Below, piece after piece: positions 1 through 10,831 of a stretch of DNA of 64,000 nt; within the stretch, counting starts at the first letter, position 1, and each line of letters begins with the position of its first letter. The notes under the pieces were generated by a model that did not search any database, had not been told where the DNA came from, and saw only the letters and a program-made list of their open reading frames with translations. A program made the translations under genes and the position numbers. Origin of the DNA: Primorskyibacter flagellatus. GTDB taxonomy: Bacteria > Pseudomonadota > Alphaproteobacteria > Rhodobacterales > Rhodobacteraceae. Where the stretch lies: positions 620,001 to 684,000 of the forward strand of contig NZ_BMFJ01000001.1 in NCBI RefSeq assembly GCF_014638275.1, given 5' to 3'.

Positions 1-585
<585 letters not shown>

Positions 586-608
586 CTCTCTGATTATTCT
601 GGTTCAAC

Positions 609-634
609 ATGGGCGGGTCGAACCCGCCCATTTT
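609..634 (+). terminator. Rho-independent terminator after clpX
   Basis: A perfect 10-bp stem (609-618 pairing with 622-631) with a CGA loop is followed by a short T run. It lies 23 bp after the clpX stop and directly before the ribosome-binding region of the Rid gene. Confidence 0.8.
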
Positions 635-650
635 CATGGGGACAGACCAA

Positions 651-1010
651 ATGACCATCCAGCGCATTTCCTCGGGCGGGGAATTCGAGAAAAAGATCGG
701 CTATTGTCGGGCCGTGGTGGCCGGCGGCTTCGTGCATGTCGCGGGCACGGTCGGGCAGGGCGACACGGTGGCGGAGCAGTGTCGCACCGCGCTCGGCACC
801 ATCTCGGACGCGCTGGAAAAAGCCGGGTCTTCACTGGAGAAGACGGTGCGGGTGACTTATTATCTGCCGGATCGCGCGGATTTCGAACCCTGCTGGCCAA
901 TCCTGTCGGACGCCTTCGGGGACCATCCTCCGGCTGCGACCATGGTGGAATGCCGTCTGATCGACGACCGTTTCAAGATCGAGATCGAAGTCACCGCATT
1001 GGCCGGATAA
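651..1010 (+). CDS. RidA/YjgF-family protein lacking the deaminase arginine
   Basis: This is a 119-residue single-domain Rid (YjgF/YER057c/UK114) protein. Classical RidA hydrolyses reactive enamine/imine intermediates made by PLP enzymes. The family pattern is clear: HVAGTVGQG near residue 30, EKTVRVTYYLPD in the middle, FGDHPPAATMVECRL and a KIEIEVTALAG end. The position that carries the catalytic arginine in RidA (PAR) reads PAA here, so imine deaminase activity is doubtful and it fits the Arg-less Rid subgroups. I chose ATG 651 because it follows a GGGGA ribosome site. The in-frame ATG at 609 lies inside the clpX terminator hairpin. Confidence 0.9.
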   Translation: MTIQRISSGGEFEKKIGYCRAVVAGGFVHVAGTVGQGDTVAEQCRTALGTISDALEKAGSSLEKTVRVTYYLPDRADFEPCWPILSDAFGDHPPAATMVECRLIDDRFKIEIEVTALAG

Positions 1011-1107
1011 CGCCATCTCCTGCAAGGGCTGTGGCTGTACGGCAGAGCCAATCGTGCGATTGTCCCTGCTAGATCGGTTTCGTGCAAACACCCTTCAACC
1101 TGATTCC

Positions 1108-1134
1108 TTACGGGCAATTCCGGATTGCCCGTAA
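1108..1134 (+). terminator. Hairpin after the Rid gene
   Basis: A perfect 11-bp inverted repeat (1108-1118 with 1124-1134) has a 5-nt loop. An A/T-rich stretch ending in TTTT follows. It probably terminates the Rid transcript; nothing else is recognisable between 1011 and 1180. Confidence 0.6.
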
Positions 1135-1200
1135 AGAAATGCTTTTCAGTTCAATCGAATCGTAGCACCTTGATCTCTATTTTAGGGGGAGATAAATGCG

Positions 1201-2223
1201 ATGTTTTTGAACATGAATGTTCGTTTTCTGGTTCTGTCCGCGAGCGCGATGCCCGCGGTCGCCCTTGTTCCCACAACGGCCGAGGCGACATCTATCAGCC
1301 TGGGTATCAGCGGCGGATATGCAGCCTTTTCCGAGAAATACGTCGGGACCGAAGAGAACCCGGATGCCTTTGAGGCGGATCTGATCGGGTCTGCCGTCAT
1401 CGACGATTTCTACAATGGCGCCTCGGAAAGTGAACCCGTCAATGGCGAGGTCCGCGGCAGTTTCATCGAAAACAACGATCTCTATTTTACGAACGGCGCG
1501 GCCTACGCCTCGGCCGATACGGCCAAGGGCGAGCTGAAGGCCGGGGTAAGTTCCACGGTCGACGGCAAGGCGGTGGACGTCGCCGGCGGCTATGACTCGC
1601 TGAGCGTGAACAACGGAGACGAAGGCGCCATCGGCAACGGAGCAAGCGCCAAACTGAGAGAGGTCTTCACCCTTACCGGCTCCGGTACGGCGACCTTCAG
1701 CGCACTGGTCGATTTCGACTGGGAGGGAGACATCTATTTCAACGCCTACATCACCGGAAGGAACCTGAGCACCGGCGCCTTCCTGTCGCCCGAGGCGGAT
1801 CAGTCGATCAACTTCTTCAGCGAACCGATCTTCAGCGGCATCCATTCCGGCAGCGTCGTCGATCGCCTCATAAGCCTGTCTTTCGATGTGGACGGCGCCC
1901 TGGGGGATCAATACGAGATCACCTGGAATCTGGGCGGATTCAGCTACGCGTCGGACTATTGTTCGATCGGTGACATCTGCGGTGACGGCAGTTCGGTGCA
2001 GTCATCGACGTTTGACGCGGCGCATACGGCGAACATCTTCTTCAGCGGGTCCCCCGGCCTGAACGTGGTATCCAATTCCTCGGGCTTCCTCGCGGAGTCG
2101 GAGTACCAGACCTACCAGCCGACCGATATTGGCGCTGTTCCCCTGCCGGCAACCGGGGTGCTGCTGCTTGCCGGAGTCTTCGGGATCGGCGCTGCCGGCC
2201 GGAAACGCCGCGCGGCCGCCTGA
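1201..2223 (+). CDS. VPLPA-CTERM sorting-domain surface/exopolysaccharide-associated protein
   Basis: A 340-residue secreted protein. The N terminus (about residues 1-28) is a hydrophobic signal peptide ending near PTTAEA. The C terminus carries the sorting signal: VPLPATG at about residues 312-318, a hydrophobic helix [13 protein letters not shown], and a basic RKRR tail. Such proteins are cargo for exosortase/archaeosortase-type transpeptidases and usually go to the outer surface or exopolysaccharide. The middle is Gly/Ser/Asp/Asn-rich and probably beta-rich. It has one internal Cys pair ([12 protein letters not shown]). An AGGGGGAG ribosome site precedes ATG 1201. No exosortase gene is in this window, so the enzyme must be encoded elsewhere. 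The specific role is unknown. Confidence 0.8.
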   Translation: MFLNMNVRFLVLSASAMPAVALVPTTAEATSISLGISGGYAAFSEKYVGTEENPDAFEADLIGSAVIDDFYNGASESEPVNGEVRGSFIENNDLYFTNGAAYASADTAKGELKAGVSSTVDGKAVDVAGGYDSLSVNNGDEGAIGNGASAKLREVFTLTGSGTATFSALVDFDWEGDIYFNAYITGRNLSTGAFLSPEADQSINFFSEPIFSGIHSGSVVDRLISLSFDVDGALGDQYEITWNLGGFSYASDYCSIGDICGDGSSVQSSTFDAAHTANIFFSGSPGLNVVSNSSGFLAESEYQTYQPTDIGAVPLPATGVLLLAGVFGIGAAGRKRRAAA

Positions 2224-2248
2224 CACGGAGGGTTACGCCAATTTGATG

Positions 2249-2274
2249 ACGCCGGTCCCGCAAGGGGCCGGCGT
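2249..2274 (+). terminator. Hairpin after the VPLPA-CTERM gene
   Basis: An 11-bp stem (2249-2259 with 2264-2274, one G-T pair) and a GCAA tetraloop lie 26 bp after the stop codon. There is only a weak T tract (TTGTCC). Confidence 0.55.
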
Positions 2275-2380
2275 TGTCCGTTGCCGTTGGCGCGGTCGGC
2301 CTGTTGCCCGCGACACCCTTGCGCTGGACCTCGGCGCCGGAATGGGCCATATCTCGGACGAGTTCACAGGAGACCTCCCC

Positions 2381-2764
2381 ATGGGCATTCTCAAGACCTT
2401 CCTCAGCGCCGTGACCTGGTGGAACGGCGCGACGCTGAACACGCGGCTCTATACCCGGCGGCGTGGCACGAAGGTCGGCGAGGATGAGTATGGCAATACC
2501 TTCTATTCCGCACAGGACGGCAAGAAGAGATGGGTCATCTACAACGGTGAAGTCGAGGCGAGCCGCATCGGGCCGGACTGGCACGGCTGGCTGCATCACA
2601 CTTTCGACGAGCTGCCGAGCGACCGGCCGCTGCCGCGCAAGGCCTGGGAAAAGCCGCATCTGCCGAACCTGACCGGCACGCCGGAGGCCTATGCGCCCGC
2701 CGGATCGCTGCGCCGGGTCGATCCGGCCAACCGCCAGGATTACGAGGCCTGGAGCCCGGAGTAA
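2381..2764 (+). CDS. NADH:ubiquinone oxidoreductase NDUFA12-family subunit
   Basis: A 127-residue protein of the NDUFA12/B17.2 family, an accessory subunit of respiratory complex I in alphaproteobacteria and mitochondria. Family features seen are [17 protein letters not shown] near the N terminus, the YGNTFYSA segment, [14 protein letters not shown], and the [11 protein letters not shown] motif followed by the [13 protein letters not shown] proline-rich tail. The start at ATG 2381 is set by AGGAG about 12 nt upstream and by homology beginning at MGILKTF. A much longer open frame upstream has no such support. The mlaD gene follows after 6 bp and is probably co-transcribed. Confidence 0.93.
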   Translation: MGILKTFLSAVTWWNGATLNTRLYTRRRGTKVGEDEYGNTFYSAQDGKKRWVIYNGEVEASRIGPDWHGWLHHTFDELPSDRPLPRKAWEKPHLPNLTGTPEAYAPAGSLRRVDPANRQDYEAWSPE

Positions 2765-2770
2765 GGCCCC

Positions 2771-3220
2771 ATGTCCCAGAATACTACCGAAGTCATCGTC
2801 GGCGGGGCCGTGCTGGCCCTTGCCGTCGGATTCGCCGTCTATGCCGGGCAGATCGCGGGCGTCGGCGGGACCGGCGCAGGCTATCCGCTGACGGCCTCGT
2901 TCCGGTCGGCGGACGGAGTATCCCTTGGAACCGACGTGCGGCTCGCGGGGGTCAAGGTGGGCGCGGTAACCGGCATCGACCTTGACCCGGCGACCTATCG
3001 CGCGAAGACCACCTTTTCGGTGCGCGACGACGTGCTGATCCCGGACGACAGTTCGGTGGTGATCTCCTCCGAGGGGCTGCTTGGCGGGAATTACGTGGAA
3101 ATTCTGCCCGGCGGATCGGCCTTCAACTTCGAGGCGGGGGACGAGGTGCTGGACACGCAGGGCTCTGTCAGTCTGGTTTCGCTGCTGATGAAATTTGTTT
3201 CGGGCGGCGGGGACAAGTGA
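2771..3220 (+). CDS. mlaD: MlaD, MCE-domain lipid-binding protein of the outer-membrane lipid asymmetry system
   Basis: A 149-residue protein with one N-terminal membrane anchor (about residues 7-28) and a periplasmic MCE domain (about 38-115). Motifs include FRSADGVSLGTDVRLAGVKVG and SSEGLLGGNYVEILPGG. MlaD forms a hexameric ring with the MlaFE ABC transporter and shuttles phospholipids across the periplasm. The other mla genes are not adjacent, which is common in this group, where mlaD sits next to the NDUFA12 gene. It overlaps the next gene by one base (TGATG). Confidence 0.92.
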   Translation: MSQNTTEVIVGGAVLALAVGFAVYAGQIAGVGGTGAGYPLTASFRSADGVSLGTDVRLAGVKVGAVTGIDLDPATYRAKTTFSVRDDVLIPDDSSVVISSEGLLGGNYVEILPGGSAFNFEAGDEVLDTQGSVSLVSLLMKFVSGGGDK

Positions 3221-3588
3221 TGCGCTGGCTGGCGATTGCCCTCATGCTGGCACTGCCCGGCGCCGCGCCCTCCGTCGCACAGGAGGATGTGTCGGTCGGC
3301 ACCGGCGCAAAGCTGCGCGGGCTGGACAAGATGAACGGTCAGACCATCGACGCGACAATCCCCGCAGGGTCCGCCGCGATGATCGGCAAGCTGTCGGTGA
3401 CCATGTGGGAATGCCGCTATCCCGAGGGCAACCCGGCGGGCGACGCCTATGCCTTCATGACGATCACCGAACCGTCCAAATCGCCCGATCCGATTTTTTC
3501 CGGCTGGATGATCGCGTCGAGCCCGGCGCTGAACGCGCTGGACAATTTTCGTTATGACATCTGGGTGTTGAACTGCACCACCTCGTGA
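3220..3588 (+). CDS. DUF2155 domain-containing periplasmic protein
   Basis: A 122-residue protein with a signal peptide (about residues 1-21, cut after SVAQ). It has a DUF2155 domain, recognised by GAKLRGLDKMNG, two cysteines (MWECRY and VLNCTT, possibly a disulfide) and the SPDPIFSGWMIASSPALNAL segment. The function of the family is unknown. ATG 3220 overlaps the mlaD stop, so translation is probably coupled; a GTG one codon upstream is less likely. Its last 37 nt overlap the convergent aat gene, so the two 3' ends share sequence. Confidence 0.88.
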   Translation: MRWLAIALMLALPGAAPSVAQEDVSVGTGAKLRGLDKMNGQTIDATIPAGSAAMIGKLSVTMWECRYPEGNPAGDAYAFMTITEPSKSPDPIFSGWMIASSPALNALDNFRYDIWVLNCTTS

Positions 3589-4202
3589 CCGCTGCGGGGC
3601 AGGGCGGGGGTGGTGAAGTCGGCGGGGTAGGCCAGCGCCTCGGCCAATAGGGAGCGGTATTCGGCGCGCGACACCTCGATCCCGCCAAGCGAGGCGAGGT
3701 GGCTGGTCAGGAACTGCGTGTCGAACAGCCGGAAGCCGCCGTTTCTGAGGTGCGCGACCAGCCACGCCAGCGCGATCTTGGACGCGTTCGTGCGGCGCGA
3801 AAACATGCTCTCGCCAAAGAACGCGCCGCCAAGCGCCACGCCGTAGACACCGCCGATCAGCCCGGTTTCGTCGCGCACTTCCACGGAATGGGCAAAGCCC
3901 GCGTCGTGCAGTTCCTCGTAGAGCCCGGCGATCTTGTCGCTGATCCAGGTCTCGGTACGGTCGGCGCAGCCCTCTATCACTCCCATGAAGTCGCGGTTCA
4001 GCGTGACGGTGTAGTCATCGCGTCTGAGCGCGCGGGCGAGGGAGCGGGAGATGCGGAAGCCGTCCAGCGGGATGATGCCCCGGCGGCGCGGTTCAACCCA
4101 GAAGACTTCCGGATCGTTGCGGTGTTCGGACATCGGAAAGATGCCGGTGGTATAGGCGTGTAACAGCAGATCTGCGGTCAGATCCGGATCGGTGTCTTTC
4201 AT
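3552..4202 (-). CDS. aat: Leucyl/phenylalanyl-tRNA-protein transferase
   Basis: A 216-residue Aat. It adds Leu or Phe from aminoacyl-tRNA to proteins with N-terminal Arg/Lys, which marks them for ClpAP (N-end rule). Conserved segments are TGIFPMSE, FWVEPRRRGIIPLDGFRISRSLAR, GGVYGVALGGAFFGESMF and FDTQFLTSHLASLGG. I start at ATG 4202 (MKDTDPDL) because the homology begins there; the 25-residue extension further upstream lacks family similarity. The 3' end overlaps the convergent DUF2155 gene by 37 bp. accCB lies upstream on the same strand, 150 bp away. Confidence 0.94.
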   Translation of the reverse strand: MKDTDPDLTADLLLHAYTTGIFPMSEHRNDPEVFWVEPRRRGIIPLDGFRISRSLARALRRDDYTVTLNRDFMGVIEGCADRTETWISDKIAGLYEELHDAGFAHSVEVRDETGLIGGVYGVALGGAFFGESMFSRRTNASKIALAWLVAHLRNGGFRLFDTQFLTSHLASLGGIEVSRAEYRSLLAEALAYPADFTTPALPRSGHEVVQFNTQMS

Positions 4203-4313
4203 GCTCTGCCCGTCGCGTCCCGGTCCCTTGGGGTATTGTGCCACGATGGCGGGCGAAAGGCGAGTGGCTGGTGGCACCGCCGGTTACCTCTCCGCCTGCG
4301 ACCCGCTCCCTGG

Positions 4314-4335
4314 CCTCCCCCGTGCGGGAGAGGGG
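4314..4335. repeat. Small imperfect hairpin between accC and aat
   Basis: A C-rich arm (4314-4321), GTGC loop and G-rich arm (4326-4335) form an imperfect hairpin. The same CCCTCTCCCGC core recurs at 63006-63027 before phaZ, suggesting a dispersed intergenic element rather than a specific terminator. Confidence 0.35.
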
Positions 4336-4355
4336 ATTGCGTCGTGCGGAAAGCG

Positions 4356-5705
4356 TCAGCCCAGCTTGCCCTGCGCCAGCCAGTGTTCGAGCCAGTGGAT
4401 GTTGTAGTTACCGGACTGAATATCGGGTTCCTGCAGCAGCGCGTCGAACAGGGGGACGGTGTTTTCCACGCCATCGATGATCAGTTCGCCAAGCGCGCGG
4501 TGCAGCCGGGCAAGCGCCTCGGGGCGGTCGCGGCCGTGCACGATCAGCTTGCCGATCAGGCTGTCGTAATGCGGCGGGATCGAATAGCCGTCGTAAAGGG
4601 CGGAATCCATCCGCACGCCAAGCCCGCCGGGGGCGTGGAAGGCGGTGATGCGGCCGGGTCGCGGTGCGAAATCGGGAAGCTTTTCTGCGTTCAGCCGGAC
4701 TTCGATCGCGTGGCCGTTGATGGTCAGATCGTCCTGGGTGAAGGACATGGGCAGCCCCTCGGCCACGCGGATCTGTTCGCGGACGAGATCGACGCCAAAG
4801 ATCGCCTCGGTCACCGGGTGTTCGACCTGAAGGCGGGTGTTCATCTCGATGAAATAGAACTCGCCCTTTTCATAGAGGAATTCGATCGTGCCGGCGCCGG
4901 CGTAGTTGATCTTGGCCACGGCCTCGGCGCAGGTCTGGCCGATGCGCGCACGCTCCTCGGGCGTGATGCAGGGGCCGGGAGCTTCTTCGAAGACCTTCTG
5001 GTGGCGGCGCTGGAGGGAACAGTCGCGTTCGCCCAGATGCACGGCCTTGCCCTTGCCGTCACCAAAGACCTGGATTTCGATGTGGCGCGGGGTGGTCAGG
5101 TATTTCTCAATATAGACTTCGTCGTTTCCGAAGGCGGCCTTGGCTTCGGAGCGGGCGGTCTGGAACGCGCGTTCCAGTTCGGCCTCGGACTTGGCGACCT
5201 TCATGCCGCGCCCCCCGCCACCGGCGGTGGCCTTGATGATGACCGGGTAACCCATGTCGGCGCAGATTTCGCGTGCGGCCGCGATGTCGGGCACGCCGCC
5301 GTCCGATCCGGGCACGCAGGGCACGCCAAGCGCCTTCATCGTGTCCTTGGCGGTGATCTTGTCGCCCATGATGCGAATATGTTCGGCCGTGGGACCGATG
5401 AAGGTCAGGCCATGGTCTTCCACGATCTGCACGAAGGCGGCGTTTTCCGACAGGAAGCCGTAGCCGGGGTGGATCGCCTGCGCGCCCGTGACCTCGCAAG
5501 CCGCGATGATCGAGGGGATGTGCAGGTAGCTTTCGGACCCCGGCGGCGGGCCAATGCAGACGGATTCGTCGGCCATGCGGACATGCATCGCGTCGGCGTC
5601 GGCGGTGGAATGCACGGCCACGGACCGGATCCCCATCTCGCGGGCGGCGCGGATGACGCGCAGGGCGATCTCGCCCCGGTTGGCAATCAGGATCTTGTCG
5701 AACAT
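4356..5705 (-). CDS. accC: Acetyl-CoA carboxylase, biotin carboxylase subunit
   Basis: A 449-residue biotin carboxylase of the ATP-grasp superfamily. It carboxylates biotin on AccB with bicarbonate and ATP, the first step of malonyl-CoA synthesis. Motifs in order are [17 protein letters not shown] (N-terminal fold), the glycine-rich ATP loop [11 protein letters not shown] at about 160-170, [21 protein letters not shown] and [16 protein letters not shown] (active-site region). Length matches the family. It starts 10 bp after the accB stop on the same strand, so the two form an accBC operon. Confidence 0.97.
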   Translation of the reverse strand: MFDKILIANRGEIALRVIRAAREMGIRSVAVHSTADADAMHVRMADESVCIGPPPGSESYLHIPSIIAACEVTGAQAIHPGYGFLSENAAFVQIVEDHGLTFIGPTAEHIRIMGDKITAKDTMKALGVPCVPGSDGGVPDIAAAREICADMGYPVIIKATAGGGGRGMKVAKSEAELERAFQTARSEAKAAFGNDEVYIEKYLTTPRHIEIQVFGDGKGKAVHLGERDCSLQRRHQKVFEEAPGPCITPEERARIGQTCAEAVAKINYAGAGTIEFLYEKGEFYFIEMNTRLQVEHPVTEAIFGVDLVREQIRVAEGLPMSFTQDDLTINGHAIEVRLNAEKLPDFAPRPGRITAFHAPGGLGVRMDSALYDGYSIPPHYDSLIGKLIVHGRDRPEALARLHRALGELIIDGVENTVPLFDALLQEPDIQSGNYNIHWLEHWLAQGKLG

Positions 5706-5715
5706 CGGGCTGGCC

Positions 5716-6210
5716 TTATTCGATGATCATCAGCGGCGCGCCATATTCCACGGCGGCCTTGTCTTCGACCAGGATCCGCTTGACCGTGCCGGAGCGGGGC
5801 GCGGGGATCTGGTTCATGGTCTTCATCGCCTCGACGATGAGAAGGGTGTCGCCCTCCTTCACCGTGTCGCCGACCTTGACGAAGGCGGGGGCGGTCGGTT
5901 CGGGCTGCAGGTAGACGGTGCCCACCATGGGAGAGGTCACGGCGCCGGGGTGCTGGGCCGGATCCTCGTCCCCCGCAGGGGCGGCGGGCGCAGCGGCCAC
6001 GGGCGCGGCAGGCGCGGCGGCCACGGGGGCGGGCGCGGCCGGTGCGGCGACGGGGGCGGCGTATTCGACCTTTTTCGACACGCGCACGTTGAGGCTGTCA
6101 TCTTCGCCGTAGTCGCGCTTGACCTCGATTTCGGTCAGATCGTTTTCGCGCAGCAGTTCGGCAAGCGCCTTGATGAAGGCCACGTCGGCTTCGGTCGTCT
6201 TGTTGGTCAT
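5716..6210 (-). CDS. accB: Acetyl-CoA carboxylase biotin carboxyl carrier protein
   Basis: A 164-residue BCCP. It has an N-terminal domain (about 1-55), an Ala/Pro-rich flexible linker (about 58-92) and the biotinyl domain. The biotinylated lysine is in [12 protein letters not shown]. It carries biotin between AccC and the carboxyltransferase AccAD. ATG 6210 is preceded by a GAGGA ribosome site; the long open frame upstream has no similarity. It is first gene of the accBC pair. Confidence 0.96.
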   Translation of the reverse strand: MTNKTTEADVAFIKALAELLRENDLTEIEVKRDYGEDDSLNVRVSKKVEYAAPVAAPAAPAPVAAAPAAPVAAAPAAPAGDEDPAQHPGAVTSPMVGTVYLQPEPTAPAFVKVGDTVKEGDTLLIVEAMKTMNQIPAPRSGTVKRILVEDKAAVEYGAPLMIIE

Positions 6211-6333
6211 ATGGGTCCTCGCCAGAGGTTCGGGCCGTCTCATGCGGCTTCTCGTTACGAAACTGGCCCGCTTATAGGGCATGTTCGGAGAGGTGAAAAG
6301 CGCAGACGGTACGGCACGGATCCGGACGCGGAA

Positions 6334-6358
6334 AGGGCCGCCCGGACGGGGCGGCCCT
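6334..6358 (-). terminator. Terminator of the PRC-barrel gene
   Basis: A perfect 10-bp stem (6334-6343 with 6349-6358) and 5-nt loop, followed on the minus strand by TTTC. It lies 20 bp after the PRC-barrel stop and separates that gene from accB. Confidence 0.8.
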
Positions 6359-6377
6359 GAAGGGTTGGTCAATGGGC

Positions 6378-6974
6378 TCAGGACTTGCCGAGAGACACCA
6401 TCTGTTCGCTGTCCAGCTTGGTGGCCACTTCGGCATTGTACTCTGCCATGCTCTTGAGCTGTTCGCGAGTATAGCCCATGGCGAGGATGGTGTTGCCTTC
6501 GACCATCAGCTCGGTCACCGGCAGGGCGACATCGTGTTCGCCGATCCCGAGGAAGCCGCCGACGCCGATCACGGCCATCGTCTCGCCGTTGATGGAGACG
6601 ACGTCGTCGATTTCACCGATGGTCTCACCGGCAGAGCTGGCGACATCAAGCCCGATCAGCGCGCCGGCCTGAGCTTCGTTGCCGGTCAGGAGGGTGTTGC
6701 CCTCGGCGGTGGCGTCGGCCGTGCTGGCCACGTCGGTGTCGAGCGTCGGGGCGGCAGAGTTGTCGCTGTCCGCTCCGGTGGCCGCAGTGCCGGTGGAAGC
6801 GTTTGCGCCCGCATCGGCAGAGATGTCCGCACCTGCGGAAACGCCATCGGTGCCGGCGGAAACCCCGGCATCTGCACTGCCGGCGACATCACCGCCTACG
6901 GACTGCGCGGCGAGGGGAGCGGTCAGGCCGATGATGGCCACGGTGGACAGCATGAACGTCTTGAGGGTCGTCAT
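6378..6974 (-). CDS. Secreted PRC-barrel domain protein
   Basis: A 198-residue protein with a signal peptide (about residues 1-24, ending at APLAAQ). A low-complexity Ala/Gly/Ser/Asp stretch (about 25-85, patterns such as [16 protein letters not shown]) comes next. A PRC-barrel-like domain (about 95-165) follows, with [24 protein letters not shown] and [19 protein letters not shown] barrels are small beta-barrel adaptor domains; secreted versions are common in Rhodobacteraceae envelopes and their ligand is unknown. ATG 6974 follows an AAGGAG ribosome site. It is monocistronic, bounded by the acs terminator upstream and its own downstream. The low-complexity stretch may act as a flexible linker. 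Confidence 0.82.
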   Translation of the reverse strand: MTTLKTFMLSTVAIIGLTAPLAAQSVGGDVAGSADAGVSAGTDGVSAGADISADAGANASTGTAATGADSDNSAAPTLDTDVASTADATAEGNTLLTGNEAQAGALIGLDVASSAGETIGEIDDVVSINGETMAVIGVGGFLGIGEHDVALPVTELMVEGNTILAMGYTREQLKSMAEYNAEVATKLDSEQMVSLGKS

Positions 6975-7106
6975 GATGGAACTCCTTTCATTGTTGCAGG
7001 GACAACGGCGAAGTCCGGGCATCGTTCCGGGGAATATCGGGCCTTTCCCAGACTGTTGCGGGGGCTGGGCCGATTCCTGCTCATGATCCGGCTGATGGCG
7101 CAAAGG

Positions 7107-7134
7107 AAAAGGGGCCGGGATGATCCCCGGCCCC
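7107..7134 (-). terminator. Terminator of acs
   Basis: A 9-bp GC stem (7111-7119 with 7126-7134) is followed on the minus strand by TTTTCCTTTG. It lies 27 bp downstream of the acs stop and ends the liv-acs unit. Confidence 0.82.
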
Positions 7135-7160
7135 TGTAGCGCTGACGCTGCGTCGCGGCG

Positions 7161-9122
<1,962 letters not shown>

Positions 9123-9140
9123 GACGCGCCTCCCTTTCGC

Positions 9141-9154
9141 GTGACTGACGTCAC
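9141..9154 (-). promoter_or_regulatory. acs: Inverted repeat upstream of acs
   Basis: GTGAC-TGAC-GTCAC, a perfect 5+5 bp dyad, lies 19 bp upstream of the acs start codon. It could bind a regulator or be part of the leader; no known consensus was matched. Confidence 0.3.
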
Positions 9155-9179
9155 TGTGGTCCTTGGTACGATGTGGCGG

Positions 9180-9199
9180 CGCGCCCTCCTCCGGGCGCG
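9180..9199 (-). other. Intercistronic hairpin between livF and acs
   Basis: A 7-bp GC stem (9180-9186 with 9193-9199) and a 6-nt loop lie just after the livF stop, with no T tract. It may stabilise the upstream mRNA or partly attenuate read-through into acs. Confidence 0.4.
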
Positions 9200-9209
9200 T
9201 CGCTCTGGG

Positions 9210-9965
9210 TCAGATGGCGAGGTATTCGGCGCGCAGTTCGGCGTTGGAGAGGACCTCCTTCGCGCTGCCGTCGAACACCACGGATCCGGTGTCGAGGATA
9301 ACGCTGCGGTCGGCGAGTTCCAAGGCCCGCACCGCGTTCTGTTCGACGAGGATCGTGGTGATGCCCTGTTCCTTGATGATGCGCAGGGTCTTCTCGATCT
9401 CGTCCACGATGACCGGGGCGAGGCCTTCGTAGGGTTCGTCAAGCAGCAGCACCTTGATGTCGCGGGCGAGCGCGCGGGCGATGGCCAGCATCTGCTGTTC
9501 CCCGCCGGAGAGGGTCACGCCTTCCTGCTTGCGGCGTTCGCCGAGGCGCGGGAAGAGATCGTAGAGCCGGTCCAGAGACCAGCCGACCGGCGGGGCGATC
9601 TGGGCCAGTTGCAAGTTCTCCTCGACCGTGAGGCCGGGGATGATCGAGCGGTCCTCGGGGACGAGGCCGATCCCGGCCTGCGCGGCCTCGTAGCTTTTCA
9701 TCTTGTGCAGCGGCTGGTGGTCGAGCCAGATCTCGCCCTTCGTCACCTGCGGATTGTCCATGCGCGCGATGGAGCGCAGGGTTGAGGTCTTGCCGGCGCC
9801 GTTGCGACCCAGAAGGGCGAGGATCTCGCCTTCATGCACGTTGAAGGAGATGTTCTGGACGATGTAGCTTTCGCCGTAATAGGCCTCCATGTTCCAGACG
9901 GAGAGGAAGGCGGGGGCGGTTTCGGCCAGGTTGTGGCCCTTGGAGAAATCGGGTTTGACGTTCAT
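9210..9965 (-). CDS. livF: Branched-chain amino acid-type ABC transporter ATP-binding protein LivF
   Basis: A 251-residue ABC ATPase. It has Walker A GRNGAGKTS (about residues 54-62), signature LSGGEQQMLAIARAL, Walker B VLLLDEPYEGLAP and the switch histidine region replaced by EQN (ILVEQNAV), as is normal in LivF. It energises import together with LivG. The roughly 22 residues before the ABC domain are longer than in E. coli LivF. It is downstream of livG, separated by 89 bp that hold a large inverted repeat. The substrate is not settled by sequence: HAAT-family transporters import branched amino acids, amides, urea or short acids. Confidence 0.93.
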   Translation of the reverse strand: MNVKPDFSKGHNLAETAPAFLSVWNMEAYYGESYIVQNISFNVHEGEILALLGRNGAGKTSTLRSIARMDNPQVTKGEIWLDHQPLHKMKSYEAAQAGIGLVPEDRSIIPGLTVEENLQLAQIAPPVGWSLDRLYDLFPRLGERRKQEGVTLSGGEQQMLAIARALARDIKVLLLDEPYEGLAPVIVDEIEKTLRIIKEQGITTILVEQNAVRALELADRSVILDTGSVVFDGSAKEVLSNAELRAEYLAI

Positions 9966-9988
9966 TTCTTGTCTCCGGTTCGGGGGCA

Positions 9989-10044
9989 GCCGGGCTGAAG
10001 CTCGGCCTACGGGGCGCGTCGGGTAGGCCGGGCTTCAGCCCGGC
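9989..10044. repeat. 22-bp inverted repeat (REP/BIME-like) inside the liv operon
   Basis: Two 22-nt arms (9989-10010 and 10023-10044) pair with one mismatch around a 12-nt spacer. Each arm is itself near-palindromic (GCCGGGCT..AGCCCGGC type). The layout resembles a pair of REP units. Related GTAGG..GGGCTT..AAGCCC hairpins occur at about 50531-50600 and 62591-62613. Confidence 0.6.
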
Positions 10045-10054
10045 ATCCGTCGCC

Positions 10055-10819
10055 TCATGCCGCCACCTGTGTTTCGCCGAGATAGGCTTCGCGCACTTTC
10101 GGGTGGCCCTTGATGTTTTCGGGCGTGTCCTCGACCAGCGGGGTGCCCTGGGCGAGAACGGTGATCCGTTCGGCCAAGGAAAACACCACGTGCATGTCGT
10201 GTTCGATGATGGCGATGGTGATGTCGCGGTCCTGCTTGATCTTCTTGAGCAGGTCTATCGTGTTGTTGGTATCCGCCCGCGCCATGCCGGCCGTCGGTTC
10301 GTCAAGCAGCAGAAGCCGCGGCTCCTGCGCCAGGCACATCGCGATTTCCAGCCGCCGCTTGTCGCCGCGCGACATGGACGCGGAATGCATGCCCCGCTTG
10401 TCGGCTAGGTTCATGCTGTCCAGCATCTGCTCGGCCTTTTCGACGATGTCGCGCTCTTTCATCATCGACCCGATGGCCTGCATGGTGAAGGCGCCGTCGC
10501 GCTTGGCGAAGCAGGCGATCATCATGTTTTCCATCACCGACAGATCACCGAAGATCTCGGGCGTCTGGAACACGCGGGAGATCCCCATCTGGTTGATCTC
10601 GTACGGCGTGCGGCCCAGGACGGACTGGCCGTCGAACAGCACGGATCCGGTGTCGGGGATAAGCTTGCCGACCAGTACGTTCAGCAGGGTCGACTTGCCC
10701 GCGCCGTTCGGCCCGATGATCGCGTGCACGGAGTTTTCCGCGATGGAGAGGTTGACCTCGGACAGGGCCTTGAGCCCTCCGAACCGCTTGTTCACGTTCT
10801 TGACTTCGAGAATGCCCAT
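10055..10819 (-). CDS. livG: Branched-chain amino acid-type ABC transporter ATP-binding protein LivG
   Basis: A 254-residue ABC ATPase with Walker A GPNGAGKST (about residues 37-45), Walker B LLLLDEPTAGMA and switch histidine IIEHDMHVV. The signature reads MSRGDKRRLEIAM, a LivG-type variant of LSGGQ. It starts 12 bp after the livM stop, so it belongs to the same transcript. It pairs with LivF to drive import through LivHM. Confidence 0.94.
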   Translation of the reverse strand: MGILEVKNVNKRFGGLKALSEVNLSIAENSVHAIIGPNGAGKSTLLNVLVGKLIPDTGSVLFDGQSVLGRTPYEINQMGISRVFQTPEIFGDLSVMENMMIACFAKRDGAFTMQAIGSMMKERDIVEKAEQMLDSMNLADKRGMHSASMSRGDKRRLEIAMCLAQEPRLLLLDEPTAGMARADTNNTIDLLKKIKQDRDITIAIIEHDMHVVFSLAERITVLAQGTPLVEDTPENIKGHPKVREAYLGETQVAA

Positions 10820-10831
10820 GATCGGGTCTCC

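Noticed and set aside
609-650. Upstream ATG at 609 as the start of the Rid gene
   Set aside because: It lies within the clpX terminator hairpin and lacks a ribosome site; ATG 651 fits better.
1160-1200. A riboswitch-like leader before the VPLPA-CTERM gene
   Set aside because: No conserved riboswitch motif; only a terminator hairpin upstream and a ribosome site.
4236-5726. A 496-codon plus-strand frame antisense to accC
   Set aside because: It is the mirror of the accC coding strand in GC-rich DNA; His/Asp/Gly-rich translation with no recognisable motif.
6778-6900. Low-complexity stretch of the PRC-barrel gene as a possible DNA repeat
   Set aside because: It encodes Ala/Gly/Ser/Asp-rich protein without exact tandem DNA repeats; better seen as a linker.
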